Shown one piece after another: positions 17,518-26,830 of a DNA stretch of 48,052 nucleotides. Numbering within the stretch: position 1 is the stretch's first letter; each line of letters begins with the position of its first letter. Both the position numbers and the translations under genes were made by a program. The notes under the pieces were generated by a model that was given only the letters and a program-made list of their open reading frames with translations, was not told where the DNA came from and made no database searches. Source of the DNA: an uncultured Lachnospiraceae bacterium (lineage in GTDB: Bacteria; Bacillota; Clostridia; Lachnospirales; Lachnospiraceae). The stretch covers positions 1-48,052 of the forward strand of contig CAJUTU010000030.1 of assembly GCA_910589385.1 (NCBI GenBank), written 5' to 3'.

Positions 17518-18252
17518 ATGATTCGATTTATCTGTGTCTGCGTATTTTTGATCCTGTATCTGATCCTCTCGATTCCCATCTTCTTCGTGGAATGGCTCAT
17601 CGGAAAATTTAACCGTGAAAAGCGGGATTACAGTTCCCTTCGCATTGTCCAGTGGGGTTTTAAACTGATCTTAAAAATCACAGGCGTGGAAGCTACGGTC
17701 ATTGGCGAGGAAAATGTTCCCGACGAGCCGGTTTTGTTTGTGGGCAACCACCGCAGCTTTTTCGATATCCTGCTGACCTATTCCCGGTGCCGGCGCTTAA
17801 CCGGATATGTCGCGAAGAAAGAAATGGAGCATATTCCGCTTCTTTCCACATGGATGCATTTTGTATACTGCCTGTTCCTAGACCGTGAGAATCCCAGGGA
17901 GGGTCTAAAGACCATCCTGCAGGCCATTGAGCATATAAAAGAAGGCATTTCTATCTGCATTTTCCCGGAAGGGACCCGTAACAAAGGGGAAGAACTGAGT
18001 ATGCTGCCGTTCAAGGACGGCGCTTTCAAGATTGCAACACGCACCAACTGCGCCATTATTCCAATTTCTATGAATAATACCAGTGCCATCTTTGAAAATC
18101 AGTTTCCCAAAATCAAAAAGGTGCATGTTGTGATAGAATATGGGAAGCCGATCTATCCAAATGATCTTTCTAAAGAGGATAAGAAAAAAATCGGCGCATA
18201 TGTACAGGATATCATCCAGGCCACAATTAATAAAAATGCAGAGATGGTATAA
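17518..18252 (+). CDS. plsC: 1-acyl-sn-glycerol-3-phosphate acyltransferase
   Basis: This 244-residue protein has an N-terminal membrane segment (residues 1-28), the catalytic NHRSFFD (H78, D83; the HX4D motif) and the glycerophosphate-binding FPEGTRNKG near 149-157. It transfers an acyl chain to lysophosphatidate to make phosphatidate at the inner face of the membrane. The ATG at 17518 has AGAGG 10 nt upstream; a TTG two codons earlier is too close to it. It opens a plus-strand run and is followed by pncB after 18 nt. Confidence 0.93.
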   Translation: MIRFICVCVFLILYLILSIPIFFVEWLIGKFNREKRDYSSLRIVQWGFKLILKITGVEATVIGEENVPDEPVLFVGNHRSFFDILLTYSRCRRLTGYVAKKEMEHIPLLSTWMHFVYCLFLDRENPREGLKTILQAIEHIKEGISICIFPEGTRNKGEELSMLPFKDGAFKIATRTNCAIIPISMNNTSAIFENQFPKIKKVHVVIEYGKPIYPNDLSKEDKKKIGAYVQDIIQATINKNAEMV

Positions 18253-18270
18253 ATTAGGAAGGAGATTATT

Positions 18271-19722
18271 ATGAGAACGCAGAACCTTACCCTGCTGACA
18301 GATCTCTATGAACTGACTATGATGCAGGGCTATTACAAGACACAGGAAAATGATATGGTCGTATTTGACGTATTTTTCCGGGACAATCCGAACAAAGGCG
18401 GATATTCTGTCATGGCAGGGCTTGAACAGGTTATTGAATACATAAAGAACCTGAATTTCTCTTATGACGATGTGGATTATTTCCGTAAGCTCGGGATATT
18501 CAGCGAAGACTTTTTACAGTACCTCAGCGGCTTCCATTTCAGTGGGAGCATCTATGCGATTCCAGAAGGCACCGTCATTTTTCCAAAGGAACCGTTGCTG
18601 AAAGTCATTGCACCGATCATGGAGGCGCAGCTTGTAGAAACTGCAATCTTAAATATTATCAACCACCAATCCTTGATCGCGACCAAGGCTTCACGGGTGG
18701 TCTATGCTGCACAGGGAGATGGTATTATGGAATTCGGCCTTCGCAGGGCACAGGGTCCGGACGCCGGGCTTTATGGAGCAAGGGCTGCCGTCATCGGCGG
18801 ATGCGCAGGCACCTCCAATGTGCTGGCCGGCCAGTTATTCCATGTCCCGATCATGGGTACCCACGCCCATAGCTGGATCATGAGTTTTAAAGATGAATAC
18901 ACTGCATTCAAAGAATATGCAAAATTATATCCCGATGCCTGCACTCTCCTGGTGGACACCTACGATACGCTGAAATCCGGTGTTCCCAATGCAATCCGGG
19001 TATTCGAGGAAATGCGCAGTGAAGGAATCCATCCGAAATCTTATGGGATCCGTCTGGACAGCGGGGATTTGGCTTATCTGTCCAAGGAAGCACGTAAGAT
19101 GCTGGACAGCGCAGGCTTCCCTGATGCAGTCATTGCAGCTTCCAACGATTTGGACGAGATGCTCATCCATGACTTGAAGATGCAGGGAGCTAAGATTACG
19201 TCCTGGGGCGTAGGTACTCACCTGATCACCTCCAAGGACTGCCCGTCTTTCGGAGGTGTGTACAAACTGGCTGCGATCCAGAATTCCGATGGAGAGTTTG
19301 TTCCCAAGATCAAGATTTCAGAAAATACAGAAAAAATCACCAATCCTGGCAACAAAACGATTTACCGTGTATATGATAGAGAAACCGGAAAAATCCGCGC
19401 AGACCTGATCTGCTTTGCTGACGAAACATTTGATGAAAGCAAAGACCTGCTCCTGTTTGACCCCAGCGCGACCTGGAAAAAGACCCTTTTACCGGGCGGC
19501 AGCTATATAATGAAAGAGATTTTAAAACCTGTGTTCATCAATGGTGAATGTGTATATGAATCTCCTTCTGTGATGGAAATTGCCGCATTCTGCCGTCAGG
19601 AAAAGGATACGCTGTGGGATGAGACAAAGCGTCTGTTCTACCCCCACCGGGTATATGTGGATCTGTCCCAGAAGTTATATGACACGAAAGAACGGCTGCT
19701 AAATGAGATGAATAAATGTTAG
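18271..19722 (+). CDS. pncB: Nicotinate phosphoribosyltransferase
   Basis: This 483-residue protein starts MRTQNLTLLTDLYELTMMQG, the standard opening of the long Firmicute-type enzyme. THAHSWIMS carries the His that is autophosphorylated in the family; YGIRLDSGDLAYLS and the SNDLDE region build the phosphoribosyl site. It converts nicotinate, PRPP and ATP to nicotinate mononucleotide in the Preiss-Handler NAD salvage route. AGGAAGGAG lies upstream of the ATG. It sits 18 nt after plsC and before ddl, with a hairpin in the following gap that may reduce read-through. Confidence 0.96.
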   Translation: MRTQNLTLLTDLYELTMMQGYYKTQENDMVVFDVFFRDNPNKGGYSVMAGLEQVIEYIKNLNFSYDDVDYFRKLGIFSEDFLQYLSGFHFSGSIYAIPEGTVIFPKEPLLKVIAPIMEAQLVETAILNIINHQSLIATKASRVVYAAQGDGIMEFGLRRAQGPDAGLYGARAAVIGGCAGTSNVLAGQLFHVPIMGTHAHSWIMSFKDEYTAFKEYAKLYPDACTLLVDTYDTLKSGVPNAIRVFEEMRSEGIHPKSYGIRLDSGDLAYLSKEARKMLDSAGFPDAVIAASNDLDEMLIHDLKMQGAKITSWGVGTHLITSKDCPSFGGVYKLAAIQNSDGEFVPKIKISENTEKITNPGNKTIYRVYDRETGKIRADLICFADETFDESKDLLLFDPSATWKKTLLPGGSYIMKEILKPVFINGECVYESPSVMEIAAFCRQEKDTLWDETKRLFYPHRVYVDLSQKLYDTKERLLNEMNKC

Positions 19723-19751
19723 TCCACAAGAATCCGATTGTTCTGTGGACT
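19721..19751 (+). terminator. Hairpin between pncB and ddl (weak terminator or processing site)
   Basis: AGTCCACA (19721-19728) and TGTGGACT (19744-19751) form an 8-bp perfect stem overlapping the pncB stop codon. No T-tract follows, so partial attenuation or mRNA processing is more likely than full termination. Confidence 0.4.
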
Positions 19752-19778
19752 CAAATCAGATAAGTGAGGTTTATGTTT

Positions 19779-20843
19779 ATGAAAATAATTGTACTGGGCG
19801 GAGGCTTAAGCTCGGAACGTGATGTTTCCCTTGTTTCCAGCGCCGGCATCTGCCGCACACTGCTGGAGAAGGGACACGACGTATTTCTTTTGGATGCTTT
19901 CATGGGGTTCCCCTATGACAAGGAACGGCTTAGCGAAGTCTTTACCCTGCCCGGACATGGGCTGGATATTGTAGATACCATTCGGACCGAAGCGCCCGAC
20001 CTGGCTGCTGTCAAAGCATCCCGTCCGGATCAGTCTGACTGCTTCCTTGGACCCAATGTCATCGAATTGTGCCGTATGGCAGATATTACTTTCTTAGGGC
20101 TTCACGGCGGAGAAGGGGAAAACGGAAAACTGCAGGCTACCTTTGACCTGCTGGGAATCCGGTACACCGGCCCGGATTCCTTGGGATGTGCCGTTGCCAT
20201 GGATAAAGGAATCACAAAGCATATCTTTCAGGAAACAGGAGTGAGCACTCCAAAGGGTGTATGCATCCACAAAAATAAAAATAAAAAATCACTGGAAGAT
20301 TTGGGATTGTCCCTTCCCGTAGTCGTAAAGCCATGCTCCGGCGGCTCCAGCATCGGTGTCTATATCACGCATACCCAGGAGGAATACGATAACGCCCTGG
20401 CTGCATCTTTTGAGACCGAGGATGAAGTCGTCATCGAAGAGTATATCAAAGGGCGTGAATTTGCCTGTGGGATTCTGGACGGCAAAGCGCTCCCGCCGAT
20501 TGAGATCATCCCCAAAAGCGGTTTCTTTGATTATGCAAACAAATACCAGGCAGGAGCTACAGAGGAAATCTGCCCCGCAGACATCAGCGAAGAGGTTTCC
20601 GAACGCATGCAGGCCCTGGCGGTACGTGCATTCCATGTACTAAAATTGAATATATACAGCCGTGCGGATTTCCTGCTGGATGAAGCAGGCAGCCTTTATT
20701 GTCTCGAAGTCAATACTCTGCCGGGCATGACCCAGGCAAGCCTCTTGCCAAAGGAAGCTATGGCCGCAGGAATCGAGTACGGCGATCTGTGCGAATGGAT
20801 CATCGAGAAATCACTGGAAGAACGATACGGTATTACAAAGTAA
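19779..20843 (+). CDS. ddl: D-alanine--D-alanine ligase
   Basis: The 354-residue ATP-grasp enzyme starts MKIIVLGGGLSSERDVSLVS. The start at 19779 is preferred over 19764 (GTG) and 19773 because GTGAGG is 9 nt upstream. FLGLHGGEGENGKLQA, VVKPCSGGSSIGV, EEYIKGREFACGI and EVNTLPGMTQASL are the ATP and D-Ala binding segments of the family. It makes the D-Ala-D-Ala dipeptide that MurF adds to UDP-MurNAc-tripeptide. murF is the next gene, 39 nt on, so the two consecutive steps are encoded together. Confidence 0.96.
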   Translation: MKIIVLGGGLSSERDVSLVSSAGICRTLLEKGHDVFLLDAFMGFPYDKERLSEVFTLPGHGLDIVDTIRTEAPDLAAVKASRPDQSDCFLGPNVIELCRMADITFLGLHGGEGENGKLQATFDLLGIRYTGPDSLGCAVAMDKGITKHIFQETGVSTPKGVCIHKNKNKKSLEDLGLSLPVVVKPCSGGSSIGVYITHTQEEYDNALAASFETEDEVVIEEYIKGREFACGILDGKALPPIEIIPKSGFFDYANKYQAGATEEICPADISEEVSERMQALAVRAFHVLKLNIYSRADFLLDEAGSLYCLEVNTLPGMTQASLLPKEAMAAGIEYGDLCEWIIEKSLEERYGITK

Positions 20844-20882
20844 ATGCTACCGTGAACAGTAATCAAGAAAGGCCAGCATGTT

Positions 20883-22268
20883 ATGAAGCATATGAGTTTA
20901 GCGGAAATCACTTCCGCATGTCATGGAACTTACCACGGCGACAGCGAAACCGCTGCAAAAGAAGTCTCCTCCGTCGCCATTGACAGCAGGAAAATCGAAA
21001 AAGACAGCCTGTTTATCGCTATAAAAGGCGCCCGCTCGGACGGCCATGATTTTATTCCCCAGACAATCGAAAACGGGGCGTTGTGCGCCCTGTCCGAAAA
21101 GGATCTGGGCGATGTCCCCTATCCGTATATCCTGGTAGATTCGTGTAAGCAGGCTCTGAAAGATCTTGCGGAGCATTACCGCCGTTCTCTTAATATCAAA
21201 GTCGTGGGGATTACCGGAAGCGTCGGGAAAACCAGTACAAAGGAGATGGTCGCATCTGTACTCTCCCAGAAATACCGCGTACTGAAAACCGCAGGCAATT
21301 TCAACAATGAGATCGGCCTGCCCTTAACCGTATTCAACATCCGAGAGGAACATGAAATCGCAGTTTTGGAAATGGGTATCAGTGATTTTGGGGAAATGAC
21401 CCGTCTCGCTAAAGTGGCAAGACCGGACATCTGTATTTTTACCAATATCGGGTACTCTCATCTGGAGCAGCTAAAATCCAGAGACGGTATCTTGAAAGCC
21501 AAGACAGAAATGCTGCAGTACATGAATCCGAAAGGGAGCATTCTGTTTAACGGTGATGATGATAAATTAAATACTTTCGTCCCGGAAAACGGAATCCAGC
21601 CTGTTTATTTCGGGCTGGGTGAAAATTCCACTTACCGTGCAGGACATGTGGAAAATAAAGGGCTGCATGGAACAACCGTTGAGTTTATCACGCCAGAAGC
21701 CCGGTTTACGGCACATATTTCCATTCCCGGGAGCCACATGGTAAACAATGCCCTGGCGGGAACTGCCGCAGGGTTCATGCTTGGGCTGACGGAGGAAGAG
21801 ATTAAATCTGGAATTGAAGCCCTGGTTCCCCTGGACGGACGCAACCACTTAATCGAAACCGGAAAGTTCACTGTCATAGACGACTGCTACAATGCCAATC
21901 CCGGCTCCATGAAAGCCTCCCTGGATGTACTGGCACAGGCGGATACCCGGACTGTTGCAGTATTAGGAGACATGGGGGAACTGGGAGACGGATGGAAAGA
22001 AATGCACCGGCAGGTAGGGAAGCATGCGTCGGAACGTGGAATACAGATGATAATCTGTATCGGAGAAATGGCTGGGGAAATTGCTGACGGCGCGTCAACT
22101 GCAGCCAAAGCGCAGGCCGGACAGCCCGCCGGCGTATTACATTATGATACAAAAGCAGCTTTTTTTGCTGACATGGAATCCATTTTAAAACCCGGTGATA
22201 CAATTCTCGTAAAAGCTTCCCATATGATGGGATTCTCGGAGATTGTAGAAAAATTACAAAATCTCTAA
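20883..22268 (+). CDS. murF: UDP-N-acetylmuramoyl-tripeptide--D-alanyl-D-alanine ligase
   Basis: This 461-residue Mur ligase has an N-terminal UDP-binding domain (VSSVAIDSRKIEKDSLFIAI), the ATP loop GITGSVGKTSTKEM near residue 108, FNNEIGLPLTVF, LEMGISDFGEM, and the C-terminal domain with DCYNANPGSMKASLD. It adds D-Ala-D-Ala to the muramoyl tripeptide in the cytoplasm. It ends the plsC-pncB-ddl-murF run and is followed by a strong terminator. Confidence 0.97.
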   Translation: MKHMSLAEITSACHGTYHGDSETAAKEVSSVAIDSRKIEKDSLFIAIKGARSDGHDFIPQTIENGALCALSEKDLGDVPYPYILVDSCKQALKDLAEHYRRSLNIKVVGITGSVGKTSTKEMVASVLSQKYRVLKTAGNFNNEIGLPLTVFNIREEHEIAVLEMGISDFGEMTRLAKVARPDICIFTNIGYSHLEQLKSRDGILKAKTEMLQYMNPKGSILFNGDDDKLNTFVPENGIQPVYFGLGENSTYRAGHVENKGLHGTTVEFITPEARFTAHISIPGSHMVNNALAGTAAGFMLGLTEEEIKSGIEALVPLDGRNHLIETGKFTVIDDCYNANPGSMKASLDVLAQADTRTVAVLGDMGELGDGWKEMHRQVGKHASERGIQMIICIGEMAGEIADGASTAAKAQAGQPAGVLHYDTKAAFFADMESILKPGDTILVKASHMMGFSEIVEKLQNL

Positions 22269-22339
22269 GGCGCTGTTACTGAATCGTTGTTCCTGTGCTG
22301 AATATCCAAATGATTTCATGATCATTCCAAAACGTAAAG

Positions 22340-22371
22340 AAAGGCCGCAGATCATTTTGCGGCCTTTTGAT
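22340..22371. terminator. Bidirectional intrinsic terminator
   Basis: AAAGGCCGCA (22340-22349) pairs perfectly with TGCGGCCTTT (22358-22367); T-runs follow on both strands. It serves murF (plus) and the convergent ATPase gene (minus). Confidence 0.85.
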
Positions 22372-22406
22372 ACCGCATCATTATTATGTTTTTTATTTGA
22401 GTTTTC

Positions 22407-23990
22407 TTACTCCTGATACTTCTCGATCAGGCAGGTATGTTTCCGTTTCCCTGCCGGTGCGTCCTTATTATAATTGATTCCTACCAATAAAATCTCACTG
22501 CCAAATTTTCGGATAGCCTCAGGATAGCGCCGGTCTTTAATCTGGGCAATCGCTCCTTCGGCTGTCTTGTTCCATTTCAGTTCAATCACAAGGGCCGGCA
22601 TCAGGGAATCCTTCTTCGGCAGATACACGATATCAGCAAATCCATCGCCGCCCGGCAGTTCTTCAAATAACACAAACTCATCTCCGCAGCTAAAATACGC
22701 TCTTTTAATCACGCTGCGAAGCGACTGCTCATTATTATAATACAAGGCAGCTTCCTCTGCATGGATTTTTTCAATCTGTGCTGCCACGGCCTCTGCATTC
22801 CCATGGACAGTATCGAAAATAAGCTGGTCACTCTCCCTGACCCGTCTGATCGTTTCATCACGTTTCACTTCACGGACTATCTTTGCAAATTCCATCCGTA
22901 TTTCCTCATTTGGAATATGCACTTTTCCCACCACTTCATCATAAGCCAGATATCCCAGATGGATTAATAGTGTCAGTACGTCGTCCCGGTTCCGAAAAGT
23001 CACCAAATCATTTGCAAAACCTTTTGTATCCGCCTTAACCTCCCCGCCGCCGATCAGTTCTGCCACGGTCTGGGACAATCCGTCAAAATCCTGGCTGATA
23101 TATCCCATCAGGCTTTCCGCCGCAGAAGTCTGAGTCCAATAGGAATCAAAATCTTCATTGCGGATGGCCTCCATAACCGAATTCGGATTATATACAGCCC
23201 CCACATTACGGAAAGTGTAACCATCATACCATTGCTTCATCCTCTTAAAATCACTGTGGTATTCCTCGCATAGTTTTAGCACCTCTTCCTCTGTAAATCC
23301 TACATAGCCGCCAAATTTTCTGGGTTTGATCATAGAAAATTCTTTAAAATCAGAAATGGCAGACTGTGAACCATCCTTTTTGATCGGAAGGATCCCTGTC
23401 ATATAGACAGCGGCAAAAATCTTATCTGTAGTTCCGCTTCCTTTGAACAATGTACGCAGGAATTGAAGGTACGCCTTCTGAATCTCCGGCATTTCCCTTA
23501 TCGGTGCATCCCATTCATCAATGATCATGATAAATTTATTTCCTGTCAGTTCAACCGCATGAAGCAATGTTTCATCAAAAGCATTTCCTGATTTCATACC
23601 CGGATATGCCCTAAAAAGCTCTTCTGCTACACTCGTCTGGATAAAAGAGATGATATCCTGCGGAACAGCTTTTCCACAAATATTTGTCATATCCAGATAA
23701 ATGACATCATATTTGTTCAGATGCTGCCTGTATGCTCCGTCATCTTTCTTGTCTTCTGCAATCGCAAGCTTATCAAACAAGGCCGAAGAATCACAGGTTT
23801 TATCATAATATGCACACAGCATTTTGGCTGCAAACGATTTTCCAAAACGACGCGGCCTGCTAACACATGTCAGCCGCCTCGGAGTATCTATGGTCTCATT
23901 GATCAAAGCAATCAGCCCGGTCTTATCCACATATACATCATTTCTAATCCCGGCAAATCCACTGCTGCCAGGATTTAAGTATATTCCCAT
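22407..23990 (-). CDS. AAA-ATPase-like/PD-(D/E)XK nuclease fusion (DUF1703 type)
   Basis: This 527-residue protein opens MGIYLNPGSSGFAGIRNDVY and VDKTGLIALINETI, typical of the AAA-ATPase-like/DUF1703 family. The ATP loop is SRPRRFGKSF (GK at 50-51) and the Walker B is MIIDEWDAPI. The C-terminal part has GFADIVYLP and ALVIELKWNKT, matching the D...E-x-K signature of PD-(D/E)XK nucleases. These proteins are abundant and often multicopy in gut Clostridia and Bacteroidetes; their function is unknown, with defence or mobile-element roles proposed. The protein looks complete, with GGAGG upstream. It stands alone here. Confidence 0.85.
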   Translation of the reverse strand: MGIYLNPGSSGFAGIRNDVYVDKTGLIALINETIDTPRRLTCVSRPRRFGKSFAAKMLCAYYDKTCDSSALFDKLAIAEDKKDDGAYRQHLNKYDVIYLDMTNICGKAVPQDIISFIQTSVAEELFRAYPGMKSGNAFDETLLHAVELTGNKFIMIIDEWDAPIREMPEIQKAYLQFLRTLFKGSGTTDKIFAAVYMTGILPIKKDGSQSAISDFKEFSMIKPRKFGGYVGFTEEEVLKLCEEYHSDFKRMKQWYDGYTFRNVGAVYNPNSVMEAIRNEDFDSYWTQTSAAESLMGYISQDFDGLSQTVAELIGGGEVKADTKGFANDLVTFRNRDDVLTLLIHLGYLAYDEVVGKVHIPNEEIRMEFAKIVREVKRDETIRRVRESDQLIFDTVHGNAEAVAAQIEKIHAEEAALYYNNEQSLRSVIKRAYFSCGDEFVLFEELPGGDGFADIVYLPKKDSLMPALVIELKWNKTAEGAIAQIKDRRYPEAIRKFGSEILLVGINYNKDAPAGKRKHTCLIEKYQE

Positions 23991-24035
23991 ACACCTTTCG
24001 CCTCCATTTTAGCATCTTATCATATGCCACATAAG

Positions 24036-24977
24036 TTAAACTTTCCCTTGTTTTAAGCCCATTTCCCTTTTTCTGTTTTCCGGCAGTTGGGCCAGTATGA
24101 TTGCCGCAAATACCAGCACGCATCCCAACAACTCTTTCGGAGAAAGCCTTTCATTCAGGATCAGCCAGCCGGTCAATACCGCAAACACAGATTCCAGGCT
24201 CATAAGCAGCGACGCAACCGTCGGATTCAGATGTTTCTGCGTAATGATCTGCAGTGTATAAGCCACACCGCTGGAAAGGACGCCTGCATAGACCAGCGGC
24301 AGCCATGCCTGGAAAATATACTTTATCTCCGGATGCTCGAACAGCAGCATCGGAATGGCACACAGACAGCCGCAGACAAAAAACTGGATGCAGGACAGCC
24401 GGACTCCATCCACCTTAGGTGAAAAGTAATCCACCGTCAAAATATGCAGCGAAAAGACAAGGGCACATAGAAGAACCATGAAGTCTCCATAAGAAATCGA
24501 AAAACCTTCCTTAATACATAATAAATACATTCCTATTACAGCCAAAGCAACGCCGATCCAGGTCTTTCCTCCTACCTTTTTGCCGAGAAACAGCCCCAGA
24601 AGAGGTACGATCAAAATATAAAGTGCCGTAATAAATCCTGCTTTTCCCGCCGTCGTGTATATCAGCCCAATCTGCTGCAAAGAGGTGGATACCGTCAATA
24701 TTACGCCGCAGCACAGGCCTCCGGTTATCAGTGTTTTCTTCTCTTGCAGTTTTTCTTCTATAGTATTCTTTCCTTCCGCTGCTTCCGTTTTGTCCTTCTT
24801 CTGCCGGTCCATGAACCAGATTACAGGAAGCAGCACCAGGCTTCCCATAAAACTTCGTACCGAATTAAATGTAAACGGCCCCAGATAGTCCATCCCCACG
24901 CTCTGCGCCACAAATGCACTTCCCCAGATCAGGGCTGCCAGCATCAATAAAAAATTGTATTTTAATTTACCATTCAT
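24036..24977 (-). CDS. DMT-superfamily (EamA) transporter
   Basis: The 313-residue product has about ten hydrophobic helices arranged as two EamA repeats. The first repeat starts LMLAALIWGSAFVAQSVGMD; the second includes PLVYAGVLSSGVAYTLQII and SLLMSLESVFAVLTGWLIL. A charged loop (QKKDKTEAAEGKNTIEEKLQ) separates helices 2 and 3. Members export amino acids, nucleosides or drugs; the substrate cannot be read from the sequence. AAGGAG precedes the ATG. It lies 49 nt after the MATE exporter gene on the same strand, so the two may be co-transcribed. Confidence 0.9.
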   Translation of the reverse strand: MNGKLKYNFLLMLAALIWGSAFVAQSVGMDYLGPFTFNSVRSFMGSLVLLPVIWFMDRQKKDKTEAAEGKNTIEEKLQEKKTLITGGLCCGVILTVSTSLQQIGLIYTTAGKAGFITALYILIVPLLGLFLGKKVGGKTWIGVALAVIGMYLLCIKEGFSISYGDFMVLLCALVFSLHILTVDYFSPKVDGVRLSCIQFFVCGCLCAIPMLLFEHPEIKYIFQAWLPLVYAGVLSSGVAYTLQIITQKHLNPTVASLLMSLESVFAVLTGWLILNERLSPKELLGCVLVFAAIILAQLPENRKREMGLKQGKV

Positions 24978-25026
24978 ATTGTACTCCTTTATAAAGCTTT
25001 TCTCCCTTTATCGTTTCCTATGGTTT

Positions 25027-26460
25027 TCATTTTCCTGCCTCGATCAGGTTCTTTTTCTTCCAGTTTCCTGTCCGGTACCAGAGATAAGAAATCACAAAGT
25101 TCACAGCCCATCCCAGAGGCACCGCATACCAGACCACCTGGATTCCAAAGACAGGAGAGCCAAGCTGCGCTACCGACACACGGATCCCTAAGTTTACAAG
25201 ATTTGCGATCATATACACTTTCACATCCCCGGCTCCCCTCAAGACTCCATCTGTAATTGCCTTAAAGCCCAGAAATACGAAGAACCATCCCACAAACCGG
25301 AAATACGCCGTCCCTGTGGCAAATGCCTCCGGTGAACCGGCCTCCTTCACAAACATAGAAACAATTGGGCCATAAAAAAGCTGGGAAATGAAAATCAGCC
25401 CCACGCCAAATCCAATGATAATGCGAAATGCCGCATGGAAGCCTTCCTTTACCCGCTCTGGGTTCTTCGCTCCCAGGTTTTGTGCTGTAAAGGTAGACAT
25501 TGCATTTCCAGCAGCGATCATGGGAACGATGCATACCGATTCCAGACGCATTCCTGCGGAATACCCTGCAACCGCCGAGGAACCGAATTGATTTACCGCC
25601 GACTGGGTCAGCAGCATCCCGATACTGACAATAGACTGCTGTATGATCGAAGGAACCGCAATCCGGGTTCCGCTGTAAAACATCGCCCGGTCAAATTTTT
25701 TTTCTTTATCTGCTTTCTTCCCTTCTGCCAAAAGCTGTCCGGCCAGACTGCCAGAAGCACACGAATCCCTTTGTCTTTCTTCATCCGATAAGGTATATCC
25801 TCCCAGGATCCGCATCAAGATGACAAACGAGATCACAGAGGACACGCCCTGCGCGATCACCGTGGCAGCCGCAACGCCCGCTACTCCCAGATGCAGGCCT
25901 GCCACCATCCACAGATCCAGGCCGATATTTAAAACGGAGGAAAAGATCAAAAGCATCAGCGGGATATCCGATTTTCCCATTGCATTAAAATCAGCCGACA
26001 AGATATTATACATAAACATAAACGGAAGTCCTGCAAAATAAATCTGCAGATACAGCACCGCATCATCGAATATATTTTCTGGAGTCTTCAAAGCCCGCAG
26101 AATCGCAGGATTCGCCAGGAACCCAAACAAAGCCAGCAAGATGCTCAAAACTGCAAAAGCAATGAGAAACGTACAAACAGCGGTTTTCATTTCCCTGTAT
26201 TTCTTTGCGCCTAAATACTGGCTCGCCAGGACCGAGGCTCCCATCCCGCTGCCGATCGCCACCATGATGAACACCGTGGTGAAAGAATAAGATGCCCCCA
26301 CCGCCGCCAGGGCATCCTCCCCCACAAGATTCCCAACGATCACGGAATCCGCCAGGTTATAAAATTGCTGAAATAAATTTCCAATAATCATAGGCAATGC
26401 AAAAAAGAACATTGACTGCCCTGGTTTTCCATTGATCAAATCCAATTTTCTTCTTAACAT
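25027..26460 (-). CDS. MATE-family multidrug/solute efflux transporter
   Basis: This 477-residue protein has about 12 membrane helices. Family signatures are the N-terminal GKPGQSMFFFALPMIIGNLFQQFYNLADSVIVGNLVG and the second-half repeat IVSIGMLLTQSAVNQFGSSAVAGYSAGMRLE and MSTFTAQNLGAKNPERVK (quoted in parts). It is expected to exchange Na+ or H+ for cationic drugs or metabolites. The central cytoplasmic loop is extended (DEERQRDSCASGSLAGQLLA). AAGGAG lies 5 nt before the ATG. It is the first gene of a pair with the DMT exporter. Confidence 0.93.
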   Translation of the reverse strand: MLRRKLDLINGKPGQSMFFFALPMIIGNLFQQFYNLADSVIVGNLVGEDALAAVGASYSFTTVFIMVAIGSGMGASVLASQYLGAKKYREMKTAVCTFLIAFAVLSILLALFGFLANPAILRALKTPENIFDDAVLYLQIYFAGLPFMFMYNILSADFNAMGKSDIPLMLLIFSSVLNIGLDLWMVAGLHLGVAGVAAATVIAQGVSSVISFVILMRILGGYTLSDEERQRDSCASGSLAGQLLAEGKKADKEKKFDRAMFYSGTRIAVPSIIQQSIVSIGMLLTQSAVNQFGSSAVAGYSAGMRLESVCIVPMIAAGNAMSTFTAQNLGAKNPERVKEGFHAAFRIIIGFGVGLIFISQLFYGPIVSMFVKEAGSPEAFATGTAYFRFVGWFFVFLGFKAITDGVLRGAGDVKVYMIANLVNLGIRVSVAQLGSPVFGIQVVWYAVPLGWAVNFVISYLWYRTGNWKKKNLIEAGK

Positions 26461-26535
26461 ATTACTCCTTATAACAGTTTGGTGACATTTATTGTATCAC
26501 GTTTTCCAAACCTTATCCACCACAAATTTTAGGCC

Positions 26536-26565
26536 TTGCAAACCTGTATTTCTATGAGTTATACT
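26536..26565 (+). promoter_or_regulatory. Promoter of the rubredoxin gene
   Basis: TTGCAA (26536-26541) and TATACT (26560-26565) are separated by 18 nt and lie about 45 nt upstream of the start codon. Confidence 0.5.
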
Positions 26566-26611
26566 GGTTATTGTTATACAATCTAAAAATCTAAATTTAG
26601 GAGGCAAAAGT

Positions 26612-26773
26612 ATGAAACGTTATGTATGTGAACCCTGCGGATATGTTTATGACCCGGAAGCCGGAGATCCGGACAATGGGATCGAGCCGGGCACGGCTTT
26701 CGAAGATCTTCCAGAAGACTGGGTATGCCCGATCTGCGGACTTGGAAAAGATGTTTTTGTAGAAGAAGAATAA
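26612..26773 (+). CDS. Rubredoxin
   Basis: This 53-residue protein, MKRYVCEPCGYVYDPEAGDP onward, has the two iron-binding CxxC pairs at C6/C9 and C39/C42 (WVCPICG), and the conserved spacing and aromatic residues of rubredoxins. It binds one Fe in an FeS4 site and carries single electrons in the cytoplasm, in anaerobes usually for oxygen or superoxide detoxification. The second Cys of the first pair is preceded by Glu-Pro rather than the commoner Lys-Val or similar. AGGAGG lies 7 nt before the ATG. It is monocistronic, with its own promoter and terminator. Confidence 0.97.
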   Translation: MKRYVCEPCGYVYDPEAGDPDNGIEPGTAFEDLPEDWVCPICGLGKDVFVEEE

Positions 26774-26787
26774 AATGATCCCACAGC

Positions 26788-26830
26788 TAAAATGGGCCCG
26801 ATGCAAATAATACGCATCTGGCCCATTTAG
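26788..26830. terminator. Bidirectional terminator between rubredoxin and flippase genes
   Basis: AAATGGGCC (26790-26798) pairs with GGCCCATTT (26820-26828), extended by an imperfect inner stem GATGC/GCATC. The right arm overlaps the stop codon of the minus-strand flippase gene. Confidence 0.7.
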
